NCBI RefSeq assembly: GCF_000003815.2
Contig: NC_049981.1
Location: 7,277,518 to 7,341,517, forward strand
Source: Branchiostoma floridae
Taxonomy: Eukaryota > Chordata > Leptocardii > Amphioxiformes > Branchiostomatidae
Length of the DNA: 64,000 nt
Reading direction: 5' to 3'
Part shown: positions 37,901 through 49,900 of the stretch, piece by piece
Position numbering within the stretch: the first letter of the stretch is position 1
Layout: each line of letters starts with the position of its first letter
Translations under genes and position numbers: made by a program
Notes under the pieces: generated by a model
The model's input: the letters and a program-made list of their open reading frames with translations, nothing else
The model's database searches: none
Told to the model about the DNA's origin: nothing

Positions 37901-40900
37901 GGCTCACTGGAGTTTGGGTAACAAAGGCCTTTATCTGTCCACAGATATTCTCTTCTTTGTGACGGGGCACAATAGCAGGTAATAGTGGCTGCCCATCCAC
38001 TGTTGACAAAAGGCTCAGGGAATTTTTCAGCTCAGAAGATGTCTCAGTTCCGGGCACACGGCCAAAGTTGTCCAGCCAGGAGAAGTTTGCGAGGATTTTC
38101 TCCAAAGTTTTGCCTAGCAGCAAATTCCACGGAACCTAGAGGGGCTTGGGGTAACACAAAGGCGGCCCTCTCTGCCGAGGTCGGCCAAGCGTGGCAGAAA
38201 GGGCAAGGGGTCACCACTGAGGTTTTTCCTAACTAGGTGGAAAAACCTCGGAGGAAAACAGCCAAGCCCAACCCACTTCTTCCCACCAAATCCCTGCAAT
38301 CCACCCCTGTCACGAAGGGCTGCGTCCCCAGTGCCAAGTGTATACAAAGTTTGGAAGGAGTTGGCGAAACTCTAGAGGGTTCGCTGGAGAGATGTCGGCC
38401 TTAAAGACCAGCAGGCATGTAGCCAGGACACTCTGGGGAGATAGGATTTCGCTGGAAGGTTGGGTTAGAGATGGCGGCCACTTCTTTCCTTTCATTAATT
38501 AAAATTCAGGATGGATGGAATGTGTTTTCTCTCTGTTTGAAAGCCACAGCAATTTTATGTCAGTTGGGTTTAAAACTGCCAAACTGGGGAAGTTGTATAT
38601 TTTGCACCTTTGTATTGACTTTTATCTGTTGTAGTGTCCAATGGAGTCAGAAGTATGCTGAAGTTTTTCTTCTAGCCCCCCAAGTTTTATGGTGTAGAAG
38701 GTTGCATGGGGATACGTGAACCAAAGAAGTGAGCTGGTATGGCCCTTAAAGATGGTAAAGATGTAGGTCGTAATTGTCTTGAGAAGACAGGAGTGTGTAG
38801 ATGCCAAGGAGGAAGATGGTGTCAAGTTTCGTGATCTTTTCTGGTACCAAAATGTTGTCCTAAGAGATAGAGGTGTAAACAAAGCTTACTGTAGTTGTTG
38901 TTTTTTCCCTGAACCTGCAAGGCCCCTTACAAGACTAGGTCAGGCGTGGGCTCGTGCGTCATCAGAGCTTCGGAAACTTCAAACAGGCTAAAAATATAGT
39001 CAAAACAGTCAAAACACACTTAGATAATTAAGAAAATAAGTTTGGGATGACTCCAAATCTTTAGAGTCAATATACTTAAGTATGTTTTCATAATTGTGAT
39101 AGAAATGGAAGTAAAATTGGACTAAAAATTAAAATAACTGCCTTCAAAAGACCTTATAACAAAGCAGAAAGCTAAACTAAAAATAAAGTGGGTTAGTTAA
39201 ATAAATTTTTCTATGACTGTATTGTATACATATAGAGAGTTTAAAATTGATTCTATTTTATGTTATCATTTTGACATGTTTTTCTGTCATATTATGATAC
39301 CTCCAATTATGGAGTTTTTTTACAATAAAAGTTCACATTTGGGTGATTTTGAATGATTAAGCGCCACCAGTGTTACTACATATCTGAACTTTATATTTTA
39401 TGTTATCATTTTGACAACAGTTTTTCTGTCATATTGTGATATCTTCAATTATGAAATTATTTGACAATAAAATTTCCTAATTTTGGGTGATTTTGAATGA
39501 TTAAACACCACTAGTGTTACTACGTATCCTCCACCTTGTTTTTAACCCATATCCCAAAGCCACCAAGCCCTAAGTCAACACCGGTTGCTGCCCTACACTC
39601 ACAAACCCTGTCGTCAGAGGGAGAAAGAGCGGGCATTTTATCTCTCGAAAACAATGAAATTGCCATAAATACGTGATAGCGCCCTGTGTTCCGCCACCGG
39701 CGCTTGTTATGCCCGAGTTGGTCAAGGTCGCGAAGGTTGACCCCTCCCTGCTCGAGTCCAATAAATTTCATCATGGGCACAGTGTTGTCGGATTGATCCC
39801 ATTGTCGCGATCAATGTGACTCGCACCCCCTCCCAAATGAAGTATGAATAATTACTGGTAATTACTCCTCGAGCCGAAATTAGCGGGCGAATGGCTGCAG
39901 GTGGAAAGGCCAGTTCTGATGTGGAAGTGTGTGTTTTGTCATTGTTAGGCCACACCAATTTTATTTGTCGTTGACCCGGATTTTTTCAGAAAAATATTTG
40001 GTCAGTCTGTCGGAAAAAAATCTTTTAAAAACTTCAAAAAGTCAAATCGGACAGGAAGACCTAAACTTTCAACATATAGGGGGTCCCTGGTAGCAAAGTC
40101 CAAAGTTTGAGGAAAAATGATAAAAGCAATATCCAAAATAGGCACGTACAGCTACTGGAATTTGAGGCCCATAGTAATGATAGTTAATTTGAGAAAGGAG
40201 AGGCAGTGAAATTTTGTCAACACGAAGTGTGGCCATCAATTTGAAAAGCTTTTATTTTTTATTTTTTTTCACATTGGAAAAAATAGAGTCGGGAAATGCA
40301 AGAAACAACAAATAAAGTTGTGGCCTTAACAATTACTAGAAAATCTGTAATTTTATTACTAAATGCAAACTAATGTTACTGTCAAAGTCAGAACTAGATT
40401 CCACTGTTTTATTAAATGATATTGTTTCACTGGTTTGTAAATTTAAAAAGCATAAGCAGGAATAAGTGATTGTCTTAAGAGAAGATATGAATGTAACTTA
40501 GATCCAGTATTTTTAGTTCTTTCATTCAACTAAAATTACAAATGCCAACTGCTGTGCCTTTCAGACAAAAGTGTTATTTGCAAATTCACAATTGTATGTC
40601 ACAAATTTTTGTTCTCATTCTGCGTAGCCAACTGGCATCAGAATGCCATCACTTGTTGCCATGGCAACAACACCTGTTGGTACAGCATCAAAACCCTACT
40701 TCCCACAATACCCTGCAAACTTCAAGGGGCTGTTCAGAAAGTAATGAGAATGGGGGAGGAAATCGTTTGTCTTCTAGGACGGCCGTTTGTTTCGACCCTT
40801 CGGTTCCGAGGAGATCTCGGAGACAATCTTTAAGATCCCAGCCTGCCCATAACGCAGTCTGTAACTGGTAGGCACAGACTGAGTGTCTACGAGGTGCTCA

Positions 40901-43900
40901 ACGTTAGGAGAGGGAAGCGCCATTCTGTCCTGTAATGTCTGCAGCAAGACGAGTTTGTTTCTACTTAGCCGTGCTCAGATTGGGAATTGAGTTCTTCCCC
41001 TAAGGTTTCTTCAAGGTAGAAAGGAAAGTGTTACAAGTGTGTCTTATTACAGAACGCAAGACTTAAGAAACTGGAATTATTTGGAGGATTTTAGTTCTGT
41101 TATGAAAAACTTGATTTTCATGCTTTTCTCTTGGAAGTAGTTAGATCTTACTTGTTAGATCTTGCCTTTGGAAATGTGTCTTTACATAACAGAAAACAAG
41201 ACTTCACTTCTTTGTTATGAAAAACTTGATTTTCGTGCTTTTCTCTTGGAAGTAGTTAGGTCCTGCCTTTGGAAATATGTGACGAAAATTTGAGACGGAA
41301 CTGATATCAAGTGAAACCTGAAAGACTAAGGTTTCGAACCTGAACTTCTCAACTTGACGCTGGTACTGAAACTAAAACAAGTGACCTTCAAAGGCACTAG
41401 AAGTATGGATCCAATCCAAGGGATGTACACTAACATATTGCCAACTTGGACAAGAAATCCTCTGGACACCCCTCCAAGGACCGAAACCTGGAAGAATTAG
41501 GTTTTGGCGACTCCTCATCGATCCGTCCGGTTGGTTGTACGATTGATGGATGGGCGGACAGGGAGAGAACAGGGGATTCTGGGCCGCGGTGTGACCTGAG
41601 CGGCTCGGAGCCTAAGCCAATTACCCCAGGCTTTCAGGGCCAAATCACTCCAGCGCTGGGAGGAAGATTGGAGAAGAGAACTGAGATTTTGTCCGTCTCT
41701 GTGCCTCTTTGTAACGGAGACTGGTTGGGTGGAACTTGGAAGGCAAGATGCTGCATCATGTTTTAGGTCTTTCCTTTTCTTTGTATTTATGCTGTCCTTT
41801 TTGCAAACCTGTTTCTCCTAGTCTTACGTGACTGGTACTGGAATAAGACATGTTGTATGTTTTGATGGTTTGAGTTTGTCTTGTACCCACCCCTTCAGCA
41901 TGAATTCATGTGCCTCTAAGTGCCGCTAGCCCAGAGCTGTCTGCAACTTAAAATTTCTTCTGACCACTTATTGTTTGGGAGCCCATAAGGCATAACTTGT
42001 TGGATATCATTGTTAAAATCTAATTGTAAACTTACGGAACTACATTTTCTTCAATGGTAAGTTCTCATGTTTTTGACGTGGTCAAACATTTTTTCTGTCC
42101 CAACAAGAAACTTTTCCGAGAGGGAGGGAGTGATAGGTCATGGACACAACCCTGCTCTAGCCCCTCCCTAACTATGCTGCCCCCTAGAGACTGTTGTAAA
42201 CAAAGCCTTTACCTGTAATGACTGTGCTGTCCATCCTAAGTTCTCCAGGCAGCCCTTGCCACACACCACTCTCCTGTGATAATGATACACCTACTTACCC
42301 ATTACCTTCTCCCTTTCACTTCCTTTAAGGTAAAGAAACGGGACCTCTTAGACATAACACAAGACGGGGGTAAGACTTGAGTGTTTGGGAGGGTTGTGCG
42401 AGGGTTTTGTGGGTTGGATGTTGCCTTAGGAGTTGGAAAAGCATGGTTTTGAGTAAGCAGATGGGAAACGAGCGAGCTCCGAGCAATCTTACAGCTATTT
42501 CAGAGGTCTTTGTTATAGGGTCAGCAAGGCATGCCCGGGTCAGAGAGCTACTTCCCCTCTTCTTTTCTCTTACCCTATTACCCCTCAGGAGTTACAATAG
42601 GGGGGTATATCCGACCCCTCCCCCCATGACCCCCCCAATAGAGACCCTAAGGGACAGAAAGGGGTACCAGAGTGTTGCGTTACAGAATAAACCTAGCTTT
42701 GCCATAAGAGAAAGCAGATATGCCTTGGGTTCTAGAGAGGGTACATGTGACTTGAGGCAGGGGGAGGTGGCGCGACTCTTGGAACAGCCCTTTCATTGGT
42801 GCTAGTACTGTTATTGTGTGTGCGAACCATGACCACAGCGGACAGCACTTTGCTTTGTGGTCGGCTCCTCCTGTTTTCTGTAGGGCATCGCAAATTGATG
42901 ACAAGGGAACCCTTGCTAGGACAAATGTACATCATTTTCTGCCTTGTACTAGCGATATGCCGATAGTACGGAGATGCAATTAGATACACCTTAAGCCCCT
43001 TTTTCCCTCCTACCTCATCTAAGATAAGGCTTCTGAAATTCAGGGTGATTCTTCAAGTCTCAGCGGTAGCCTCCTATTTATAAGAAAATTTATCTCCCCC
43101 GAAACCACAGACAGATGGAGAGAATGGTGGGTCTTTGGGCTGCAGGGCCCTAATTTTGTCAATTAGGGGGGAAACTCAGCGGTCTGTCAACTCAAACTGC
43201 ACAGGCAGCCATCTTGAATAGCAGAGGAGATCCTTATCAAAGTACTTGAGATTCTGGGGCCTCCCATTCAAGACACAGGGGGACAGTTAGGGTTGCTCTT
43301 TTGTCTCAGGTGTGCTGTGGTTTTGGTAGGAAAAACTGAGAGTTGTGTCAATGGTAGCTAGCATTAATTCTGTACAGCGAAACATAGATTTACGAAACAT
43401 AAACTTTTCAAACACTGCAGACAGTTCAGTTACCGGTAGTGCTGATTTCGAAATGGTGAAAGCAGCAGTAGAGAAATTAAACACTTTGTCAAGAAGACTT
43501 TTTCTCTTTTATTTTGATGTAACTCTCTTGATAACTTAATATTAAAACTGAGCAAAATGGTGTCAACTGTTAATGTGCCTTCCACCTTTTTGTCTGCACC
43601 TTAGCTGAGTTGTCAACAGTGCAAGTTTGCAAGAAAAATAACCCGTAAAGTAAGAAACAAAGTGATGTTTGTCTTGTATATTGTAGTTGCTCCTTATCCC
43701 CTACAATTGTACAAAGAATCGGTCTAATGTTGGGATAGCTACAACACAAGATAATGTATAAATGTCTTGAGGAAGTCGCTCCAAAACAAAACTCCCCCTC
43801 CCCCCTTTCTGTAGCTTACACAATACAGTGTCCTGACCACGCAGTAGATAAGACCAGGGTTTGTTAGTCCACCCCAGGTGTAACCTGGAATCCAGTCTAC

Positions 43901-46900
43901 TGCTGGCTGGGCCTACCGTACTTAGTGCAGGCTTTGTACGGGGCCAGGGAAGCTCCCAGCCGCTTAGGTAACCGGCCACACCCGGTAGAATTTTCACGGG
44001 GTTAGACTTAGCCCAGTGGGAGTTAATTTGCCAGGGAGTTAATTTGCCCGCCAGCAGTAGACTGGGGAATAGTTAATAGGAACAGTTCTCGGCGCGGCGA
44101 TCCCCGCGCCGTTTCTAACCAATAGTGTTACGAGAACCCAATCAACTTGCCGCGCCTTGATTGGTGCGCGCAGCACGCGGTAAATCCGCCTTCAAGTTGT
44201 CAAACCCTGACATGATTACCATATCAACATGGCCGACTCGGGGGAGCCTGACACACGCGCACGGCTGCTCTGGAAAATGCCTTTTTCCAGGGCTCTGTTG
44301 TTGTTTGAAGGGGTCGATAGCTTTAAAGATAAGCAGAAGGAAGTTTTGTGGTTGTTTCTGCATGGAAAGGATGTCATGGCTCTCCTCCTCATTGATCTAC
44401 CAAGCTGACCCACGGGCCGCGGGACATAACTGTTGACATCACTCGAGTGTCCAGATGGACTGAAGTCCGCGAACTTTCCCACTCTATAGAGACTGTTCTG
44501 TCCCCTCTGGTCGCCCTGATCAGAGACCAGGTCAAAGAAGCCAGATGACTTGGGGTATCAGTTGGCGACGCTACTCCCAGTGAGAATTAGAGGCGTGCAG
44601 ATTGGGAGGTTTCAGCTCGTTTTGAGACGTGGGTCATGACTTGTTGTTGTTCCATATCACTTATTCAAATGACATTCAACTGGTCTCTCTACGTTGTTTA
44701 TAAAGTACCATTGGGTTATATCTAAAGAAGAAAAAACACTACATACATCTGTGATTACCTTTCACACAGTCATAGAAAAACGTTGATATTTTGTCTGTCT
44801 CCAGATCCATTTCTCTTCATGAATAAAACTTAGTCTTACCAAGGAGTCTTACGTTGCATACAGGAACTTCCAATATCCATTGTTCATGTTCTTTTCTCAC
44901 ATTTCGTTTAAAAAAAAGACTACAATGTTATTTAGTCAGTTGTGACATTTATTCTGGCTTACTAGGATCCCAAAACCGCCCGATTGTAGTGCAGATACGA
45001 AAGTGATATGATTACATCACGGCAAGCAGGCCATGAATATGTAACAAGGCAGTAGTGGATTCGCCAGCGCATGGCGCGCTCAGGCCAATTGTGCCGTGTG
45101 CTGAGGGACTCCCGTGGTGTAGGAAGCCTTATCGCAAATCTGATCTCGAGGAAATTTAAACAAGGATCTCCCCAGTCTACTGCTGGCGGGCAAATTAACT
45201 CCCTGGCAAATTAACTCCCACTGGGCTAAGTCTAACCCCGTGAAAATTCTACCGGGTGTGGCCGGTTACCTAAGCGGCTGGGAGCTTCCCTGGCCCCGTA
45301 CAAAGCCTGCACTAAGTACGGTAGGCCCAGCCAGCAGTAGACTGGATTCCAGGTTACCCCAGGTGATACGGTGTGCGACATTGTGTGTAGAGACTGCCCT
45401 TATATAGGCCCACCACTCCATGGCACCAGTAGTGTTTGCCCTCGCTCTCAAAACTCTTCCTGTCTGTTCTAATTCAACAGAAAGCCCCCCCCCCCCTTCT
45501 CTCAGAAAACAGGACATATTGTAAATGCAGAAACTTTCGCGGTGGTTTAATGTTCGCGGTTTTCGCAGTGGCAGCTTGACCGCTAACTTAAAGCCACTGC
45601 AAAGACTACAGTGCATGGTGCTACCGCAAACTTAAAACCACAGCGAAAAGTCCTTTTTCCTCTACTGCGAAATTAAATCCCCGCAAACTTTAATACATTT
45701 ACAGTACTTAGCAAGTCAAACCTATAAAGGTACTACATCTACATAAGGCCCACCTGTCCCTTAGGTCCACTTTTTGGTGGTCTTTTAGATAATTCTTCCC
45801 ATTGACTCTTGTCCATAGTAACTGCCTGTCCACCAACCAGATAAACCAGATTTTATTTCTTCCTTGAGTGGCCCTCTTAGGCAGGTTTGATTGTGTTGTA
45901 GAAGTATTTCATATCAAAGAGCTTTTATCATTCATAATTGTTATTTCTTATAAACTGGATAGACATCAAAACTCATCTCTTGTCTGGGTCAGTCCAGTTC
46001 ATCAAGTCTCAACCAATTTTCGGATTCTTTTTGCATATTGATGATGTACTGGGTCAGCATCATTTTCTTAAACCAACAAATTAACTTGTTATAGCCTCAG
46101 CAAAGTCTTGGGGTAATTTATGTGGACCTCAACCTTGGAGATCGTAAGATATGCCTGTTTGCTGTGAAAGAAGAAAGTGCAGAAGAATTGATTGTTCGGT
46201 TGCTTGGCACCTTAGAGTTTCAGCTCAGCATCTAAGGAATGCTGCACGGATCCTTCTTGGCAAACCATATTAAAAATAATAGCTTTTGCCATGCAGTTAG
46301 GATGGTGATGAGTTGTTGTGGACGTCTGTGTGTCACCGCACAATGTACAGTAGGAAAATTGTTACATTTGTCATGCTAGTGCGTTATCCCCCCCAGGAAT
46401 CATACGCATTCATTCCTTCACATACGGAACATTGTCAGCGGTGCGTCGTAAGCCCAGCGATACCAGTTATGGATTGCATCATTATTTTATGTCTATCAAT
46501 CTCCAGATTTGGCCTGTCGTTTGACAGGTTGTGGTTTTGACGAATTTGACGACCAACCATGACACATTTTCTCTGCCCGATTGTTGTCAGTGACTGTTAC
46601 ACATTGTAGGCTGTTGTTATGGATCAATCCATTATTTCGCCTTTGTCCCTTATGAAAGTTGGTCTGTTATTTTGACAGGTTGTGGTTTTGACGTCAGATT
46701 GCTACACAATTTTTTTCCTTGATGGTCAGTGTAATTGTCAGCAACCTAAGCCGTAGTTATGGATCGAACCATTATTTTGCTATTTTCAGTCCTGATTGTC
46801 GGCCTGTTATTTTGACAGGTTGTGGTTTTGACATCAGATTGTGAAAATTTTTTTCCTTGATGGTCATTATATTGTCAGCAATCTAAGCCGTAGGTATGGA

Positions 46901-49900
46901 TTGAACCATTATTTTGCTATTTTCAGTCCTGATTGTCGGCCTGTTATTTTGACAGGTTGTGGTTTTGACATCAGATTGTGAAAATTTTTTTCCTTGATGG
47001 TCATTATATTGTCAGCAATCTAAGCCGTAGGTATGGATTGAACCATTATTTTGCTATTTTCAGTCCTGATTGTCGGCCTGTTATTTTGACAGGTTGTGGT
47101 TTTGACATCAGATTGTGAAAATTTTTTTCCTTGATGGTCAGTGTATTGTCAGTGACCTAGGCCGTAGTTATGGATCGAACCATTATTTTGCTATTTTCAG
47201 TCCTGATTGTTTGCCGGTTATTTTGACAGGTTGTGGTTTAGGAAACCTTTGACCTAACGTCAGATCATGGCACATGTTCCTCTCTGCCTAATCCTCTGCA
47301 TATTTAAACAAGCTGCCATTTTCTCCGCATGAAAAGGCTCTCTCCTTTGTCTGTATGTGTGTGTGTTTGAGCATGTATGTATGCTTTTAGAATGTCCGTC
47401 TCTCCCTGGGGGGGCAAGGTACGAAATCTCCCCTGCAAGTTGAAGTTTACAGAAATTTGACAGAAGACTGACTTAAGTATGCCTTCAAGTTGTGTGAAAT
47501 AATTACCCAATAACTTAAAGTTTGTAACATCATTTCAAAACTTCAAGGGCAAGATGTGGGAAACCACACAATTCAAGTTGCTACTGGATTGTGAGATAAG
47601 TCTGAAATGTGACCTGCTTAGAAATAAAATAAAAGTTATTTGTATTCATGTCCCAAAACTATGTGTACCAAGGTATAGCTGTTCCTTTTGGCAATGTGGA
47701 TTTTCCAGTTATATTTTTTTGAAATTGTAGAAGCGGTAAATTGAATTGCAGTGGCCTCCCAGTGTCTTTTTTTTTTTATGACAGAGATATCCGAGTTATT
47801 GCAGATTTTACAATTCCTAGCTTGTCTTTTCAAATTGTAAGAGTTTGATGTGTCACCTGCCTTTACATAAACCCCATGTTGATCTTCCACCACTTTTTAA
47901 TTCAAATCTTACATGTAGAGCCAAAAAATAGAAATTGCAGCCTTATGTATAGTGTCTTTATTTCTTGTAGGTATGGTTTGAACTAGATTTTCGAATCTTC
48001 TGCTTGTTTTTCTAAGTTTGAAGAGTTCCCAGTGTTACCTGCCCCTATGTAAACCAAACTGTTCACCCCTTTTGTTGGCCCCTAGGTCAGAAACAGACCC
48101 AGTCTTCTGGTGTTTCTCACTGTGAAGTGTCCAAAATGGCTGCCCCCCAGAAACGCTCTCCCATTGGTCAGTTCTGAAATGCCTGCCATCTTGGTTTGAT
48201 AAAAGGGGGCACCCTCTGGTCGGCCTTGCTTTGTTCCTGCCCCGCAGCTCATTAAAGTGATGGCTTGTTTTCACAAAAGGGTGCAAGAAATTCTCCCAAC
48301 GTTACGTCTTGAAAGTTGCAACAGAAACCTTGTAGGATGTAATTCTAGTGTCTAGAACTTAACCTCCTTCAACAGTGCATAGGATTAAGAAGATATCATG
48401 CAGAAAGAATCTTCAAGAAAGCCTCAAGCTCGGACACTCCTGTAAGGAGTGACCTTCAGCACAGAGGTCACAGGAGACGTCTCCTGTAAACTAAGGAATA
48501 AATCAAGCCTGACTGTTTACTTCTCTCCCTGGCTGGCCAGTCCTTTGGTCTTTCTCACTGATAGCGGCCATTAGTGGGTTTGCTGGGACAACAGTGCGAA
48601 GGGGCCTCGTTCAGAACACAGCAAGTTGGAAACAAATAGTCTACAGTGAGGACCAGGGTGTGATATCTGTGTCACAAGGCCAAAACAATGAAACTTCTTG
48701 TTTCTCAGATTTTTTGAAAAAATGATTAGCACAGAAGCCTGAAAAGAGAAGAAGTTGTGATGATGTGTTTCCAAAAGGCCAAGACAAGATTTCTTCTATT
48801 TCAGGTTTTCTGAAAAGGATACGAATGGAAACCTGTATAGAGAACGGGGTGTAATGCATGTGTCTAAGGCCAGTCCAATAAGATGTCTTGTTTGTCGGAT
48901 ATCTTAAGGTGATGGAAGAAAGTGAAACTTGAAAACAGCATATCGTGTGTGCTGTGAGACCAATCCTATATCAGTTCTTGCTGGTCTGATCTTTTGAAAA
49001 CGACAAAAAACAAAATCATTTGTGTTCTAGGCTAAGACAACCAAACAAATTTCATGTCAGTTGTTGAAATTGAAAATACAGAAGGATTAAACTTGAAAAC
49101 TTAAAGTAAATGGTCAATAAATCTACCTGTAGTTGTTAATGTGAAAAGGCACAAATATACTCATAGTTTGCTGTTATCATATGGGACTGATAACCAAATG
49201 CATTCTGTTTCTCTCAGCCTATATGGCGCCGTACAAGTTTTTGGCCATTTGTTCATTTATAAGTGGCCTTGGACGCTACTTCTTGCGCCATTCGTCTGAA
49301 TCCCAAACTGCATGGTCATCTTTTTTCCTCCTCAGCAACTTTACTGACCCTCCCATGACACCCTGTGTCGGGCCGTCTGATTGGTTGGGTTAGGGTGATG
49401 GGGCAAGGTGCTGTCCAATGTAATTTGGTGTTCCAACATGCACCTGTCAACTCTGATGTAGTATCTGATTCGTCTCATTTCTTGATGCTTGTTCCTGGCT
49501 TCAGGACGGTGGAAGGCTTTTGCTGGCGTGGTAGAACGCTTGTCTTACTGTGGGTGGTAATTTTGCCTTGTCTTTTAGCCAACCATACTTTCTTTCAGAT
49601 AAGCAGTTAACACAATATGGTACATATCTTTCTATCTAATAATACAATGATACAAGAATAAGGCCTTAGAATATTTATCAGTCAATCGTAAAATAATTCC
49701 AAAACAATATCATGCTATGACTATAAAAGTGTTTGCCTGTTGACCAAACTTTGACTGGAAAACTTGACTTAAGTCCAGTATTTGAGGTGACAACAAGCAA
49801 ACATATATTTATAATTTGTAGACTAGTTAGTAGATATTTGGATGGTCGTATTTTAGACCTTGCTTGTTAGAGAAACCTCATTGTATTTTTACCCACAGAT

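Larger units (their letters stand above)
43882..45356. mobile_element. MULE-like (Mutator superfamily) element with 9-bp TSD, carrying a helicase gene fragment
   Basis: A 1475-bp insertion in intron 3. Both ends read TAACCTGGAATCCAGTCTAC inward and the inverted repeats run about 188 bp with no clear difference by eye. CCCCAGGTG directly flanks both sides (43873-43881 and 45357-45365). Long terminal inverted repeats with a 9-bp duplication are the signature of MuDR/Mutator-like elements. There is no transposase frame, so it is non-autonomous. The interior has a CpG-rich block, three CCAAT boxes and a broken RecQ-like helicase fragment, so it resembles a Pack-MULE. The near-identical repeats suggest recent insertion or gene conversion. 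Confidence 0.75.

Noticed and set aside
40609-40871. Short frames at 40542-40871 as a host exon
   Set aside because: Two overlapping frames, neither with a domain or splice context.
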